A stretch of 64,000 bases of DNA, taken from NCBI GenBank assembly GCA_039707465.1, contig CM077645.1, forward strand, positions 141,193,503-141,257,502. Reading direction: 5' to 3'. This DNA comes from Rhabdophis nuchalis. Lineage: Eukaryota > Chordata > Lepidosauria > Squamata > Natricidae. Positions 11,838-20,868 of this stretch are shown here, in pieces (the first letter of the stretch is position 1; each line of letters begins with the position of its first letter). The notes under the pieces are model-generated. The model did not search any database. It saw only the letters and a program-made list of their open reading frames with translations, and had not been told where the DNA came from. A program made the position numbers and the translations under genes.

Positions 11838-12117
11838 CAGTGGTGGATTCCTCTCCCCATCGCTACCGGTACGGTGCTCATGGGGTTGTGTGTCCTTTTG
11901 TGCATATGCACTGTGCATGCATGCGCACTCCACCATCCCTATGATACACAGCTGCGTGTCAAACCTCGTACAAGTGCCACACTCAGTGCACACTTGTGCA
12001 ATTGGCTGGTTGCTTTAAATACCAGTATAGAACACAGTTGGGCCAAACGAGTCACAGTACACTGTCAGCTGCCCCTCGCTACTACTGGTACGGCTGTACC
12101 AGCCGGAGCCACCACTC
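11838..12117. mobile_element. Non-autonomous hAT element (280 bp), GGTGGATTCC family
   Basis: The left end CAGTGGTGGATTCC and the right end CCGGAGCCACCACT are inverted repeats. The flanking octamers CAGCAAAG (11830-11837) and GAGGAAAG (12118-12125) match at 6 of 8 positions, a decayed target duplication. The interior shares TACCGGTACGG, ACACACAGCT-like and GTGCACACTTGTGCAATTGG-like blocks with the 286-bp copy at 59247-59532, so both belong to one family. No coding capacity. Confidence 0.75.
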
Positions 12118-12250
12118 GAGGAAAGCCCTTGTTGAATGACTTCTGTTTAGGCAGAAATTAGATTTTCATCAAAATATCAGCCCAATTTATTCCCAATGTT
12201 TCATGTTCAATGACTGCAGCCTGAACATTAATTTATTTTTCATATTCATA

Positions 12251-12253
12251 GAT

Positions 12254-12318
<65 letters not shown>

Positions 12319-12319
12319 T
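12251..12319 (+). repeat. (GATA)n microsatellite
   Basis: About 16 GATA/TAGA units. GATA arrays are the core of the snake Bkm repeat class. Confidence 0.95.
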
Positions 12320-12700
12320 GATTTCTGACCCCCCCCCTTTCTCCGACTAACACAAGACTGGCTGCTTGCCACTAACTCTCTTGGCTGCTTGCCTGAATGA
12401 CTCTGAACAGATATGAAGCTTCCTAACTCAACTAAACATGAACCTTAAAATCAACACGAATAAACATGAAATCCTAGAAATCCAACATTGTTCTCTACGA
12501 GGACTTTCTCAGCAAAGACTTACTTTTAAACCTCTTGGGAGGGGCCAGTCATTAGGCAGCTGGGACTAATTCAAATCCTCCAAGTTCGCTTCTGATGCAA
12601 TTGAAGCCTCCTTTTTTCAATCCTTCTCAATCTAACATCAGGGACAAACTGGCCTTGATCCTCCCCACTACTCCAAGGTGCCTCCTGATGACCAGCTTGG
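12320..12700. other. No gene recognised
   Basis: Spacer between a GATA array and an L2 LINE. A short poly-C run occurs near 12331. Nothing else is recognised. Confidence 0.5.
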
Positions 12701-12913
12701 CTCTCTTTTTTATTTTATTAAATTTTATTTTATTAAATTTATACCCCGCCCTTCTCCTTGTTAGGACCCAGGGCGGTGCACAGGGATGTTAAAATACATA
12801 CAAAATATATAAAATATATGAAATTTAAAATACTTATTCTAATAAATAAACCCTGCGCTAAAAACCGAATTAAAATCCCAAGTTTAAAAACTATCTAATA
12901 GTCAGTATGGAGG

Positions 12914-14407
12914 TTACGCTAGGCCGGCTAGATGAAATAGGTGTGTCTTCAGACACTTGCGGAAGAGGCGGAGGTCGGAGATGGTGCGGAGTTCAGGGGG
13001 TAAGTCGTTCCAGAGGGCTGGGCCCGCCACAGAGAAGGCTCTCCCCCTGGGTGTCGCCAGTCGGCATTGTCCAGCCGACGGCACCCTGAGGAGGCCCTCT
13101 CTGTGGGAGCGTATCGGTCTGAGGGATGTATGGGGCATGAGGCGGTCTCGCATATAACTAGGCCCCGAGCCATGGAGCGCTTTAAAGATGGTCGTTAAAA
13201 CCTTGAAGCGCACCCGAAAGACCACAGGAAGCCAGTGCAGCTCGCGCAGGATAGGTGTTATGTGGGAGCGTCTAGGCGCTCCCGTAATCACCCGCGCGGC
13301 TGCGTTCTGGACTAGCTGCAGCTTTCGGGTGCACCTCAAGGGAAGCCCCATGTAGAGAGCATTACAGTAGTCGAGTCGAGAGGTGACGAGTGCTTGAGTG
13401 ACTGTGCGTAAGGCACCCCGGTCCAGTAAGGGGCGCAATTGGCGCATCGGGCGAACCTGATGAAACGCCCCCCTGGCCACGGCTGCCACATGATCTTCCA
13501 TAGACAGCCGGGAATCCAGGAGGACACCCAAATTGCGCACCCTCTCCACGGGGGCCGGTGTTTCGCCCCCAATGGCCAGAGTTGGAATAATCTGGCTGAA
13601 CCGAGGCGCCGGAAGCCACAGCCACTCAGTCTTGGACGGGTTGAGCCTGAGGTTTTTACCACCCATCCAGATCCGTACGGCTTCCAAGCACCAGGACATA
13701 ACCTCGACGGCATCATTGAGGTGGTCTGGGGTGGACAAGTACAACTGAGTATCATCAGCGTACAGATGATATCCCACCCCAAAACCACGGATGATCACGG
13801 AGACGGGACGATAGTTCTCTAATAATGCTGGATCCAGGGACGGCTTCTTGAGGAGGGGCCTTACTACCACCTCTTTCAAGATGGCAGGCAAGGACCCCTC
13901 ACTCAAAGATGCGTTGACAATGCCCTGGAGCCAGCCTCGTGTCGTCTCCCAGGATGCCAGTACAAGCCAGGAGGGACACGGGTCCAATAAACATGTGGTA
14001 GCCCTAAGTCTCTTCGACAACGTGTCCATATCCTCGGTGGTAATAAAATCAAACTCCTCCCAAGATGGTGTCACAAGAACAGCCTTGGCCCGCTTGACTG
14101 GGCCACTGTCGATGGAGGGTAGCTCGTTCCGAATCCGAGTGATTTTCTCCTGCAGATAAATCCCAAATTCCTCTGCTCGACCCTGTAAAGGGGCTTCCCG
14201 CAGCCTCTGTTGAAGGAGGGAGCGGGTCACCCCAAACAGGGCGGCAGGGCGGTTATCTGCGGATGCAATAAGAGTGGCACAATACTCACGTTTGGCCACT
14301 CTTATCGCCACTAAGTAAGTCCTAATATGGTCTCTCACTAGTGTTCGGTCGGCTTCGGAGCGAGAGGATCTCCATCTGCTCTCTAAGCGTCTCTTGTGGC
14401 GCTTCAT
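12914..14407 (-). pseudogene. L2 reverse transcriptase, internally deleted (497 codons)
   Basis: The open frame runs through the pre-RT linker (TRSLLQQRLREAPLQGRAEE), the RT start (KPSLDPALLENYRPVS) and the catalytic YADDTQLYLSTP. It continues through the post-RT region (LDYCNALYMGLPLRCTRKLQ, ELHWLPVVFRVRFKVL) to the C-terminal LWNDLPPELRTISDLRLF. Compared with the copy at 45259-46542, about 143 codons between NYRPV and IIRGFG are missing, in frame. That removes the first catalytic aspartate block (LDLSAAFD), SGFRPGHSTETA and the GVPQGSVLSPLLF motif. The frame is therefore long but cannot encode an active polymerase. An in-frame TGA separates it from the endonuclease segment upstream. Confidence 0.85.
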
Positions 14408-14446
14408 CCCCCTAAGCCCCTCGGTAAACCAAGGAGCCCAGGTGGT

Positions 14447-15115
14447 TCATCGCCGCAAGAGAGGCCGCAAGGGCGCGACTCGGTCCAAGGCCCCCATGGC
14501 CGCACTTAACCATGCGGCCACTAGATCCTCAGTCGAGTCGCGGGGCAAGTCCACAGGAATTGGCCCAAGCTCCCTTTGGAACCTTATCGGGTCCATCAGG
14601 AGCCTGGGGCAGAACCATATAGGAATATCCGGTTCCGCCTCCCCGCAGTGAGGTGCGGCGATCGGAAAGTCGAGCCGAAGGAGAGCGTGATCTGTCCATG
14701 ACAGGGGTGTGATGACTAGATCCCCTATTCCCAGATCACTACTCCACTGTCCCGAGACGAAGATTAGATCCAGGGTGTGTCCGCCCTCGTGGGTAGGGCC
14801 TACAACTACTTGGGTCAGGTCCATGGCTGTCATGGAAGCCATGAACTCCCGAGCTAACCCAGAGGTTTCGCCTGCTGACGGCAGGTTAAAGTCCCCCATG
14901 ACTAACAGTCTGGGGGTCTCCACTGCCGCCTCAGCTTTCACCTCTAGGAGCTCGGGCAGGGCTGTTGTTGTATAGCGAGGAGCCAGGTATACAACTAACA
15001 CGCCCAACTGCCTCCCTAGGCCCCACTTCACAAGGAGGGACTTGCACCCGGTCGTCTGAGGGATCGTGGTCTCCTTTGGCTCAAGACCTTCCCTAACCAT
15101 AATCGCCACCCCCAC
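14447..15115 (-). pseudogene. L2 apurinic-like endonuclease, main part
   Basis: The 222-codon frame contains LLVMGDFNLPSAG (the GDFN catalytic motif of APE-type LINE endonucleases), then GGHTLDLIFVS and TPLSWTDHALLRLDFP (the C-terminal TDH block). In active elements this domain nicks target DNA for reverse transcription. It ends at a TGA after PLRPLLRR. The frame is the same as that of the RT segment (12914-14407), so this is a nonsense mutation and not a natural stop. The plus-strand copy at 61544-61801 reads through the matching site. Confidence 0.8.
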
Positions 15116-15338
15116 CCCTCCCTAGGGCTCTAGGCTGATGAAAGGCTCGGTATCCTGGTGGGCACATTTCTACGAGGGGATGTCCTCCCTCGTGGCCCAA
15201 CCAGGTTTCCGTAATACCTACCAGGTCCAGGTCCCCCTCTGACACAAGGTCATGGATGAGGGGGGCTTTTTGTACCACGGACCTCTGCTCTCTCAAGGTC
15301 GCCCTCCTCCTCCAGAGCAGACTCATAGGCTTTCTCAC
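15093..15338 (-). pseudogene. L2 endonuclease, N-terminal part, frameshifted
   Basis: Contains [20 protein letters not shown] and then ETWLGHEGG, the N-terminal APE motif with the catalytic glutamate (ITETWL). It overlaps the main endonuclease frame by 23 bp, offset by one base in a G-rich run, so a single-base indel broke the reading frame. The same segment is readable on the plus strand at about 61220-61400. Confidence 0.8.
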
Positions 15339-15381
15339 TAGAGAAGTCCATCAGCAGCTCATCCGGAGCCTGCTGGGCCAC

Positions 15382-15382
15382 A

Positions 15383-15468
<86 letters not shown>

Positions 15469-15484
15469 GGATAGATAAATAGAT
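15382..15484 (+). repeat. (GATA)n microsatellite, about 100 bp
   Basis: About 25 TAGA/GATA units with few interruptions, touching the 5' edge of the L2 element. Bkm-type motif. Confidence 0.97.
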
Positions 15485-15512
15485 ACTGACTGACTGACTG
15501 ACTGACTGACTG
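15485..15512 (+). repeat. (CTGA)n microsatellite
   Basis: About seven CTGA units directly follow the GATA array. Confidence 0.95.
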
Positions 15513-16279
15513 ATTTCCAGGAAACATTTACTAAACTTAGAAACGAGTATGGATTCTTCTAGCAAAGCTTAAAGCAACAAGTTTGTAGCAAAAGCTTCAA
15601 GTTCCGATAACTCCTGACGTGGTTTGTTCCTTTTAAAGGTATACTTAGAAACTCCTTGGCAAAAGAAAAAGAAAAACTTCATAAAGCAGTATCAGAACCT
15701 TTGATCTTCTGCATAGGTCTCCTGTGTTTTTGATTCAATTTTCTGTTTTATCATATGATCAGGAAAAATAAGGTTGAAGAGTGAGAGGAATGTGATTCCG
15801 AGCTTGTGAGGAATAAAGATTTCCTCATTGTTATCAAAGGCAGCATATTAAAATAACTCCTGTGTCTGGAGGACATGCTTTATAGAGATTGGTTTGCAAG
15901 TGTGCTTACAGCAGCAAAAGCAACATTGATGATTTAACTGCAGTAATTAATTGATCAAATCAGGTATATATGAAACATTTTAGTTTTTTATTTCCCCCCC
16001 AAATCCTGGGCTGGAAAGTTCAATAGCAGCTAAAATTAATAATAGGTACACTGGTCTGCAGCCAAAGCAGTAAATAATTGAAATGATTTGGTATGCATGC
16101 TTAAATTGTAAAGGAAACACCACAAACCTCATATTAGAACTCAAATTAGTTTGGAATCATTATTGCACTCCCACACAAATGAAGACTTCGCTGTTGTTTA
16201 GTTCAAATACCTAGTACAGCAGTGGACTGTATATGGCTTCCTTTCATAGAAATTAAACTTAAAAAATTTAAAATTAGCT
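15513..16279. other. No gene recognised
   Basis: AT-rich DNA with no recognisable gene or repeat. Confidence 0.5.
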
Positions 16280-16297
16280 TTACAATTAGTATTTTTA
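16280..16297. repeat. Target site duplication, left copy (18 bp)
   Basis: TTACAATTAGTATTTTTA, identical to 18030-18047. Confidence 0.95.
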
Positions 16298-18029
16298 TTG
16301 ATTTTGAAAAAGTTTTATTGAGTTTTAACAATTTTCTGAAGGGTGGGGTAAGGGTTACAGAAACATTTTGGGAACCTTTACGTCAGAGTCCTTGGCCCAT
16401 CCCGGGCTACATAATAAAACAATAGTAAACAAATTTATCAAAAAAAAATACTACAAGATAAAGACCAGTGTATACATATTACATATTACATTTCCAATTC
16501 TGAGATGGCAGACATGTACAAACATCCTGGTACAAAAAAGAATAGAAAGAAAAGTTAATAAGAAAAAAGAAAAGCAAGCAAAATCATTTTTTTGATCTAA
16601 GTCTTTTGGCAATTGTATCTTCTTTTTCTCCTGCTTGGTCCCCCGTGGGCGGGGCCGTGGCCCCCTTCGCCCCCCCTGGATCTTCGCCCAGGACAGAGGA
16701 ATGTTTTTTAATAAAGGCTTCCGCCTCAGCAACTGTTTTAATTCTCACTTTTCCTCCTTCCCAGAACACCAGCATCCCTTCGGGCATCGCCCACTTGAAC
16801 CAGATCCCGTGATCAAACAATTTTTTAGATAAGAAGGAAAATTTCCTTCTCATTTCTCTGATTTTTTTTGGGACCTGCTTCAAGATAGCGACAACCTTTT
16901 GTTGGTAAATTAGAGGACCCCCTCTCTGCGCCCTCAAAATTCCCTCTCTGGTTGACCTTCTGACAAATTTAATGTGTATCCAGTCTTCTGTATGTTCTCC
17001 TTCACTTGATTACGAGTTTCCAGGAGTTCCTTCTTAAAGTTGTTATTTTCTTCTCTCTGCGCCTTAATTTCCTGTACCAAAGTTTGTATAACAGATTCCA
17101 GAGAAGACAATCTTTGTTCCAATCCTGCCAATTCTGATTTTTGTGCCATGGTTAACTGTTAGAGTCAGTGCCACTAAAATGGCGTTTTTTGGGTGGAGCC
17201 GTTGAGACAAATCAGGAGGTAAAAGTTTCAAATCAAGGTTGTAAAAAAGTTCAGGAACCAGTAGAGAAACACTTTCCCAAATCAATAGTTATAATAAAAA
17301 AAGGCACTCCAGACAGGGAATCAATTAATCCAAAAAAGTTCTTAATAGCAAGAGGAAGTCCAAATTACAAGAAGATGCTGGTAGTTTTCCATAAATAAAA
17401 TAGTCATTCAGGAGCGGAGAGAAGCCATCTTCCACCGCCCAAGCTGGGAGCCAGCTGGAAAAAGTAACAAAGAAATAAGTTGTAACAAGCCAATCGAACT
17501 TAGAAACATTGTTGCAAGCCGCAGATCACTTTCACTCGCTTTCACTAAGTTCCAGGCAAACTGCATAGAGAAAAATCCGTCCCTCGCAATGAGGAACCAT
17601 TTCAAAGCGCCGCTTTAAATCCGAGGGGGGGTTTAACGAAAAAAACACCCCCCTCCAAGCTTTTTAGTCCAGCGCTGCCATCGGAGATAAAATAGCAGAT
17701 AAAAGCACACTCACTCTTCACCTTGCAGCCGAGCCTCGGGAGAGCCTTCCGACCCGGACGTCTGGCTCACTCCAAAATTAAGCAACTTTTCCGTTCTCCA
17801 TTGGCGAAGGTGGAGACAGGCGTCTCCCCCCCGCAGCCAGCCTTTCATCACCTAGGCTGAAGACAAGGGTCGCTTTCCCACCGCCGTGGGAAGGGGGCGT
17901 CCCTAGCAAGCCAACCCTACGGGAGACCCCCAAGATGGGGCGTCTCACCCCCGTGGGGGGGCAGAAAAAAGGACAAAGCGGCGGACGAGTCGAGGACCCA
18001 TCCGTTGCCGTTGGAGGGCAGAAGCGGAA
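16298..18029 (-). mobile_element. Full-length ORF1-only L1 derivative (HAL1-like), copy 1, 1732 bp
   Basis: The boundaries are fixed by the perfect 18-bp duplication. Read on the minus strand: a GC-rich 5' UTR (18029-17150, about 880 bp), an L1 ORF1 (17149-16584), and a 3' UTR of about 286 bp ending in CAATAAAACTTTTTCAAAAT. No reverse transcriptase or endonuclease sequence lies between ORF1 and the 3' end. A second copy (30121-32125) shares the 5' end, UTRs, ORF1 and 3' end and sits in its own 19-bp duplication. So the absence of ORF2 belongs to the family and is not a local deletion. This is the structure of mammalian half-L1 elements, which would depend on another L1 for ORF2 protein. Confidence 0.85.
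16584..17149 (-). pseudogene. L1 ORF1 protein (RNA-binding chaperone type), internally deleted
   Basis: The start at 17149 has a strong Kozak context (ACCATGG), shared with copy 2. Residues 1-50 form heptads (ELAGLEQRLSSLESVIQTLV), the N-terminal coiled coil that trimerises L1 ORF1 protein. About 280 bp present in copy 2 (roughly 30778-31060), covering the end of the coiled coil and most of the RRM, is deleted here and shifts the frame. The C-terminal frame resumes at 16937 with QRGGPLIYQQKVVAILKQVP, KLFDHGIWFKWAMPEGMLVF and RVKTVAEAEAF-type residues, matching the L1 ORF1 C-terminal domain, and ends in the basic KRLRSKK. In the family this protein binds element RNA in cytoplasmic particles. 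This copy is non-functional. Confidence 0.8.
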
Positions 18030-18047
18030 TTACAATTAGTATTTTTA
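18030..18047. repeat. Target site duplication, right copy (18 bp)
   Basis: Identical to 16280-16297. Confidence 0.95.
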
Positions 18048-18179
18048 GTGGGGTAAGGATTATATTTAGTGCTCAAGGGGAAAAAAGTAAACTGAAGGAA
18101 TTATGGCTTGGGAGTAATATGCAAGAAGATTAGAAAAGGGAGAAAGATAAAATGCACGTATGCATTATGTTGTATAGAT

Positions 18180-18683
18180 CAGGGGTCCCCAACCCCCGGG
18201 CCGCGGACCAGTGCTGGTCCGTTGCTTGATAGTAACCAGGCCAGAGTGAGCAGCGGAGAGAGTAGCACAACTCTTAGGAAAGTGTAGCAAATGCTCCGCT
18301 ATCCTGGCGGCTGGCCAGGGCACTCCCCTGGGGCAGGACGGTAGCAACGGCCTACATTGGGGGTGTTCAGGGCACCACCCGGCCCTGTGCGGGGGGAAGG
18401 GGCTACCAGGCCCTCCTGCCCGGGACACAGCCCGTCCTTCCCTGCCCCAGCCGAGGATCCTTCACCTGGGACCCCTGGCAGCTTTCCCACCCGGTTGCAC
18501 ACAAGGTGCCCTCCCTGGGTCGCGTTCCCAAGAGATGCAGGTTCCCATCTCGGGTTCCACGTGACCACCGAATGCACGTGTGGCCCACGTGACTCGACTC
18601 ATCCGCTGGAGGCTCCTACCAGTCCAGCAGAATTTTTTTTTCATGAAACCGGTCCCTGGTGCCAAAAAGGTTGGGGACCCCTG
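18180..18683. mobile_element. Non-autonomous hAT element (504 bp)
   Basis: The ends CAGGGGTCCCCAACC and GGTTGGGGACCCCTG are a 15-bp perfect inverted pair. The 8-bp target duplication GTATAGAT is at 18172-18179 and 18684-18691. Subterminal 'CCGGGCCGCGGACCAGTGCT' and 'GAAACCGGTCCCTGGTGCC' are blocks also found in widespread vertebrate hAT elements. The interior is GC-rich and gives several long but meaningless frames. No transposase. Confidence 0.92.
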
Positions 18684-18691
18684 GTATAGAT

Positions 18692-19029
18692 GACTAGTAT
18701 ATCACAAGGAAAGCAATCAGTGATATTTATTTGGTCAAATTAATAAGGAGAACTCTATGAATTGGCAGATATGTCTTTCTGCAATGATTTATGAAGTTGC
18801 TCATGACATGTTTTCAAAATTCCAAATTTGTCTACCACTTCAAAAAGATAGTTTTCCTTAGAAATTCCACAATAATTAAATCCTCTGCTGATTTAACATT
18901 CAAACTGAGCACTAACTATGTGCTTCAGGAGAAGTTTGACTAGGTTCAATGTAGCTCTTACTATATTGTCCCCCATAGCCTTCTTAAATTGCACATACAT
19001 TACATGCCAAATTCCACTTATGAATAATA
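18692..19029. other. No gene recognised
   Basis: AT-rich spacer with nothing recognised. Confidence 0.5.
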
Positions 19030-19325
19030 TAATACAATAATAATATAGAGTCAGAAGGGACCTTGGAGGTCATCTAGTCCAACTCCCTGCCTAGGCAGGA
19101 AGCCCTATACCATTTCAGACAAATGACTATCCAACATCTTCTTAAAGACTTGCAGTGTTGGGGCATTCACAACTTCTGGAGGCAAGCTGTTCCACTGATT
19201 AATTCTAACTGTCAGGAAATTTCTCCTCAGTTCTAAGTTGCTTCTCTCCTTGATTAGTTTCCACCCATTGCTTCTTGTTCTACCCTGAGGTGCCTTGGAG
19301 AATAGTTTGACTCCTTCTTATACAT
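19030..19325 (-). mobile_element. CR1 LINE 3' end
   Basis: The left edge has an AATACAATAATA-type tail, then AGTCAGAAGGGACCTTGGAG, TCATCTAGTCCAACTCCCTG and CATTTCAGACAAATGACTAT, the conserved CR1 3' UTR (antisense). It continues into the ORF2 C-terminus (antisense of NLLNSLPPEV-type sequence) and stops near 19325. It aligns with 23885-24185. 5'-truncated. Confidence 0.9.
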
Positions 19326-19920
19326 TTCTGACTTAGCAAAACTGAATAACCCGAGTTACCAAGCTTAAAATGGATCTTAGTTATCCAAATGAGGGCTGAA
19401 TTTTCCTTCATGTGTGAAGGATTTGTTTTGGGGTCCCCCCATTTTTTCCATTTCTTTTCATTTATTTGAAACCATGATTTGAGAGAATCTTGGCTGTCAT
19501 ATATATTAACTGTTATGGTGGAAAATTTTGAACATTTACTCTAGCTTCTCCCATTTTAATAGACGTTGGGAAGCATAATATAGACTGTTCAATTTGTAAC
19601 AGTCACCAGGATCAAAGGTTTAGTCTTCCAAGTGTCAAGCCCAAAAGTAACATATGTGTAGCCATTTTATTTAGCTGTCTATTATACTCATTTATTCCTT
19701 TTCTTTCTTTTTCTTATGGAAGGGGGTGCTTGGGCTGGCCACATTCTTAAGGTGGGGGGGAGCAAATAGATAGTGAGGATTGCTTTGGCTAGGTGATCTT
19801 CTTTCCCATGGGAACAGAGGCTGCTCTTGCTGAGAATGGAAGGTAGAGTTGGAAACACGGGCAATGTGGATTGAATGTTTATTGGAGAATGCGACTTTTG
19901 TGGGATGTTTCTAAATTACA
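19326..19920. other. No gene recognised
   Basis: No recognisable gene or repeat. Confidence 0.5.
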
Positions 19921-19924
19921 ATAT

Positions 19925-20054
19925 TATGTGGTGGGGAGGTTTCGTGTGCGCAGGTTGGCAAAGAGGATTGAATTGGTGTGGGCATGCCTGCATGCGTGAT
20001 AGTGCATATGGGCGCAATTGTGGCACGCCATAAGAAAAAGGTTCACTATCACTG
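19925..20054 (-). mobile_element. hAT element fragment (GGCGAACC family)
   Basis: The right end AAAGGTTCACTATCACTG is the inverse of CAGTGATGGCGAACCT at 49001, and GGCACGCCATAAG matches that family's subterminal region. The other end is not recognisable, so no target duplication can be shown. Confidence 0.5.
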
Positions 20055-20720
20055 TTATAGACTGTTTCTACAGGTAAAATTTTTTGGCTTGGTTTACCAA
20101 CCAACCAGTTAATGGAGACATCCATCACTACTTTCTTTTCAAATATAATAATATGGTCTGCCAAAGTTGAATTCACTGAAGCCCACATTTCTGAGCATTG
20201 CACAGTCTGCTGTCTTGAATCTCAAACTACTTTTTTCAACCAATACTTGAATACAAAACTATATCTGAGGAACTTTTATCCAGAAATGTACATATTTGTG
20301 GAATTTGTGTATTGTTGTTATTTAGAAGGCATAGAAGAGTCACATGAAATATACAAATGCCTAAAATGCCAAACAAAACTATCCCCACAGAAACCACTAG
20401 ATTGCTGTTTAAATCAATTGAATTTATTCTCAGCATTTCACAGACATTAAAGGAAGGCGAGAAATAATTCCAGAGATGAAATGGTGGTGGAGAGACTTTT
20501 CCTAAATGTCTGGACTCTGGAACCCGGAGCAGGGAGAAGAAAGAAGGGTCTGTTCTGGATTGTACTGAGAACTAAACACAGTAAAATATTGAGGAGGTCA
20601 TGACTGGAAGGCTAAGTTTGAGCTGAACTCTGACTCAAATAAGGAGCTAGTGAAGAATCTTGCAGTGCATAGGAACATGGAAATAGTTTGGATGGTCCAT
20701 AACAGTTTAAATAGGGAAGC
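20055..20720. other. No gene recognised
   Basis: Open frames of 112 and 66 codons on opposite strands (20112-20450) have no motifs or splice context. Nothing else is recognised. Confidence 0.45.
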
Positions 20721-20721
20721 T

Positions 20722-20868
20722 TCTGCGGCCTAGAAGTGGAGCTCTTGCCTCACAAACAGGAGGTTGTGAGTTCGATCCTAGGTAGAGGCACATGTAGGGT
20801 CTTCTGCTTGGGCAGGGGGTTGGACTAGATGACCTACAGATCCCTTCCAACTCTCTTAATCTGTTAAA
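20722..20868 (+). mobile_element. tRNA-derived SINE with CR1-like 3' tail
   Basis: The head carries an A-box-like GCGGCCTAGAAGTGGAGC and a B-box-like GAGTTCGATCCTAGG. The 3' part GGTTGGACTAGATGACCTAC followed by CCCTTCCAACTCT matches the CR1 3' end found at 23900-23945 in inverse. So it is a tRNA head fused to a CR1 tail, the arrangement expected of a SINE mobilised by CR1. Confidence 0.8.

Larger units (their letters stand above)
12705..15382 (-). mobile_element. Long L2-clade LINE with defective ORF2
   Basis: On the minus strand the order is endonuclease (15338 to about 14450), reverse transcriptase and C-terminal region (14407 to 12914), then a 3' UTR with GTGCACCGCCCTGGGTCC and an (AATAAAA) tail at about 12705-12730. 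This order and the C-terminal 'HWLPV...FKALHG...LWNDLP' block are those of L2-group LINEs. The 3' UTR motif recurs in every L2 copy of this window. The element is dead: one frameshift, one in-frame TGA and an internal deletion. The far 5' edge (about 15340-15382) contains TTGTGGCCCAGCAGGCTCC, which resembles the start of the LTR-like sequence near 33600 and may not be L2. Confidence 0.85.

Noticed and set aside
13439..13822. 127-codon plus frame and several other frames opposite the L2 elements (for example 45604-45831, 46160-46450)
   Set aside because: Antisense shadows of L2 ORF2. The sense frames carry RT and endonuclease motifs.
15340..15382. TTGTGGCCCAGCAGGCTCC as a true L2 5' terminus
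   Set aside because: It resembles the start of the LTR-like sequence near 33600, so I do not treat it as evidence for a full-length L2 5' end.
18357..18689. 110-codon proline-rich plus frame and opposing minus frames
   Set aside because: They lie wholly inside a non-autonomous hAT element, run on both strands and overlap its ends. GC-rich composition explains the open frames.
20112..20450. 112-codon plus frame with several cysteines
   Set aside because: No recognisable zinc-finger spacing or splice context, and an opposing frame is also open.
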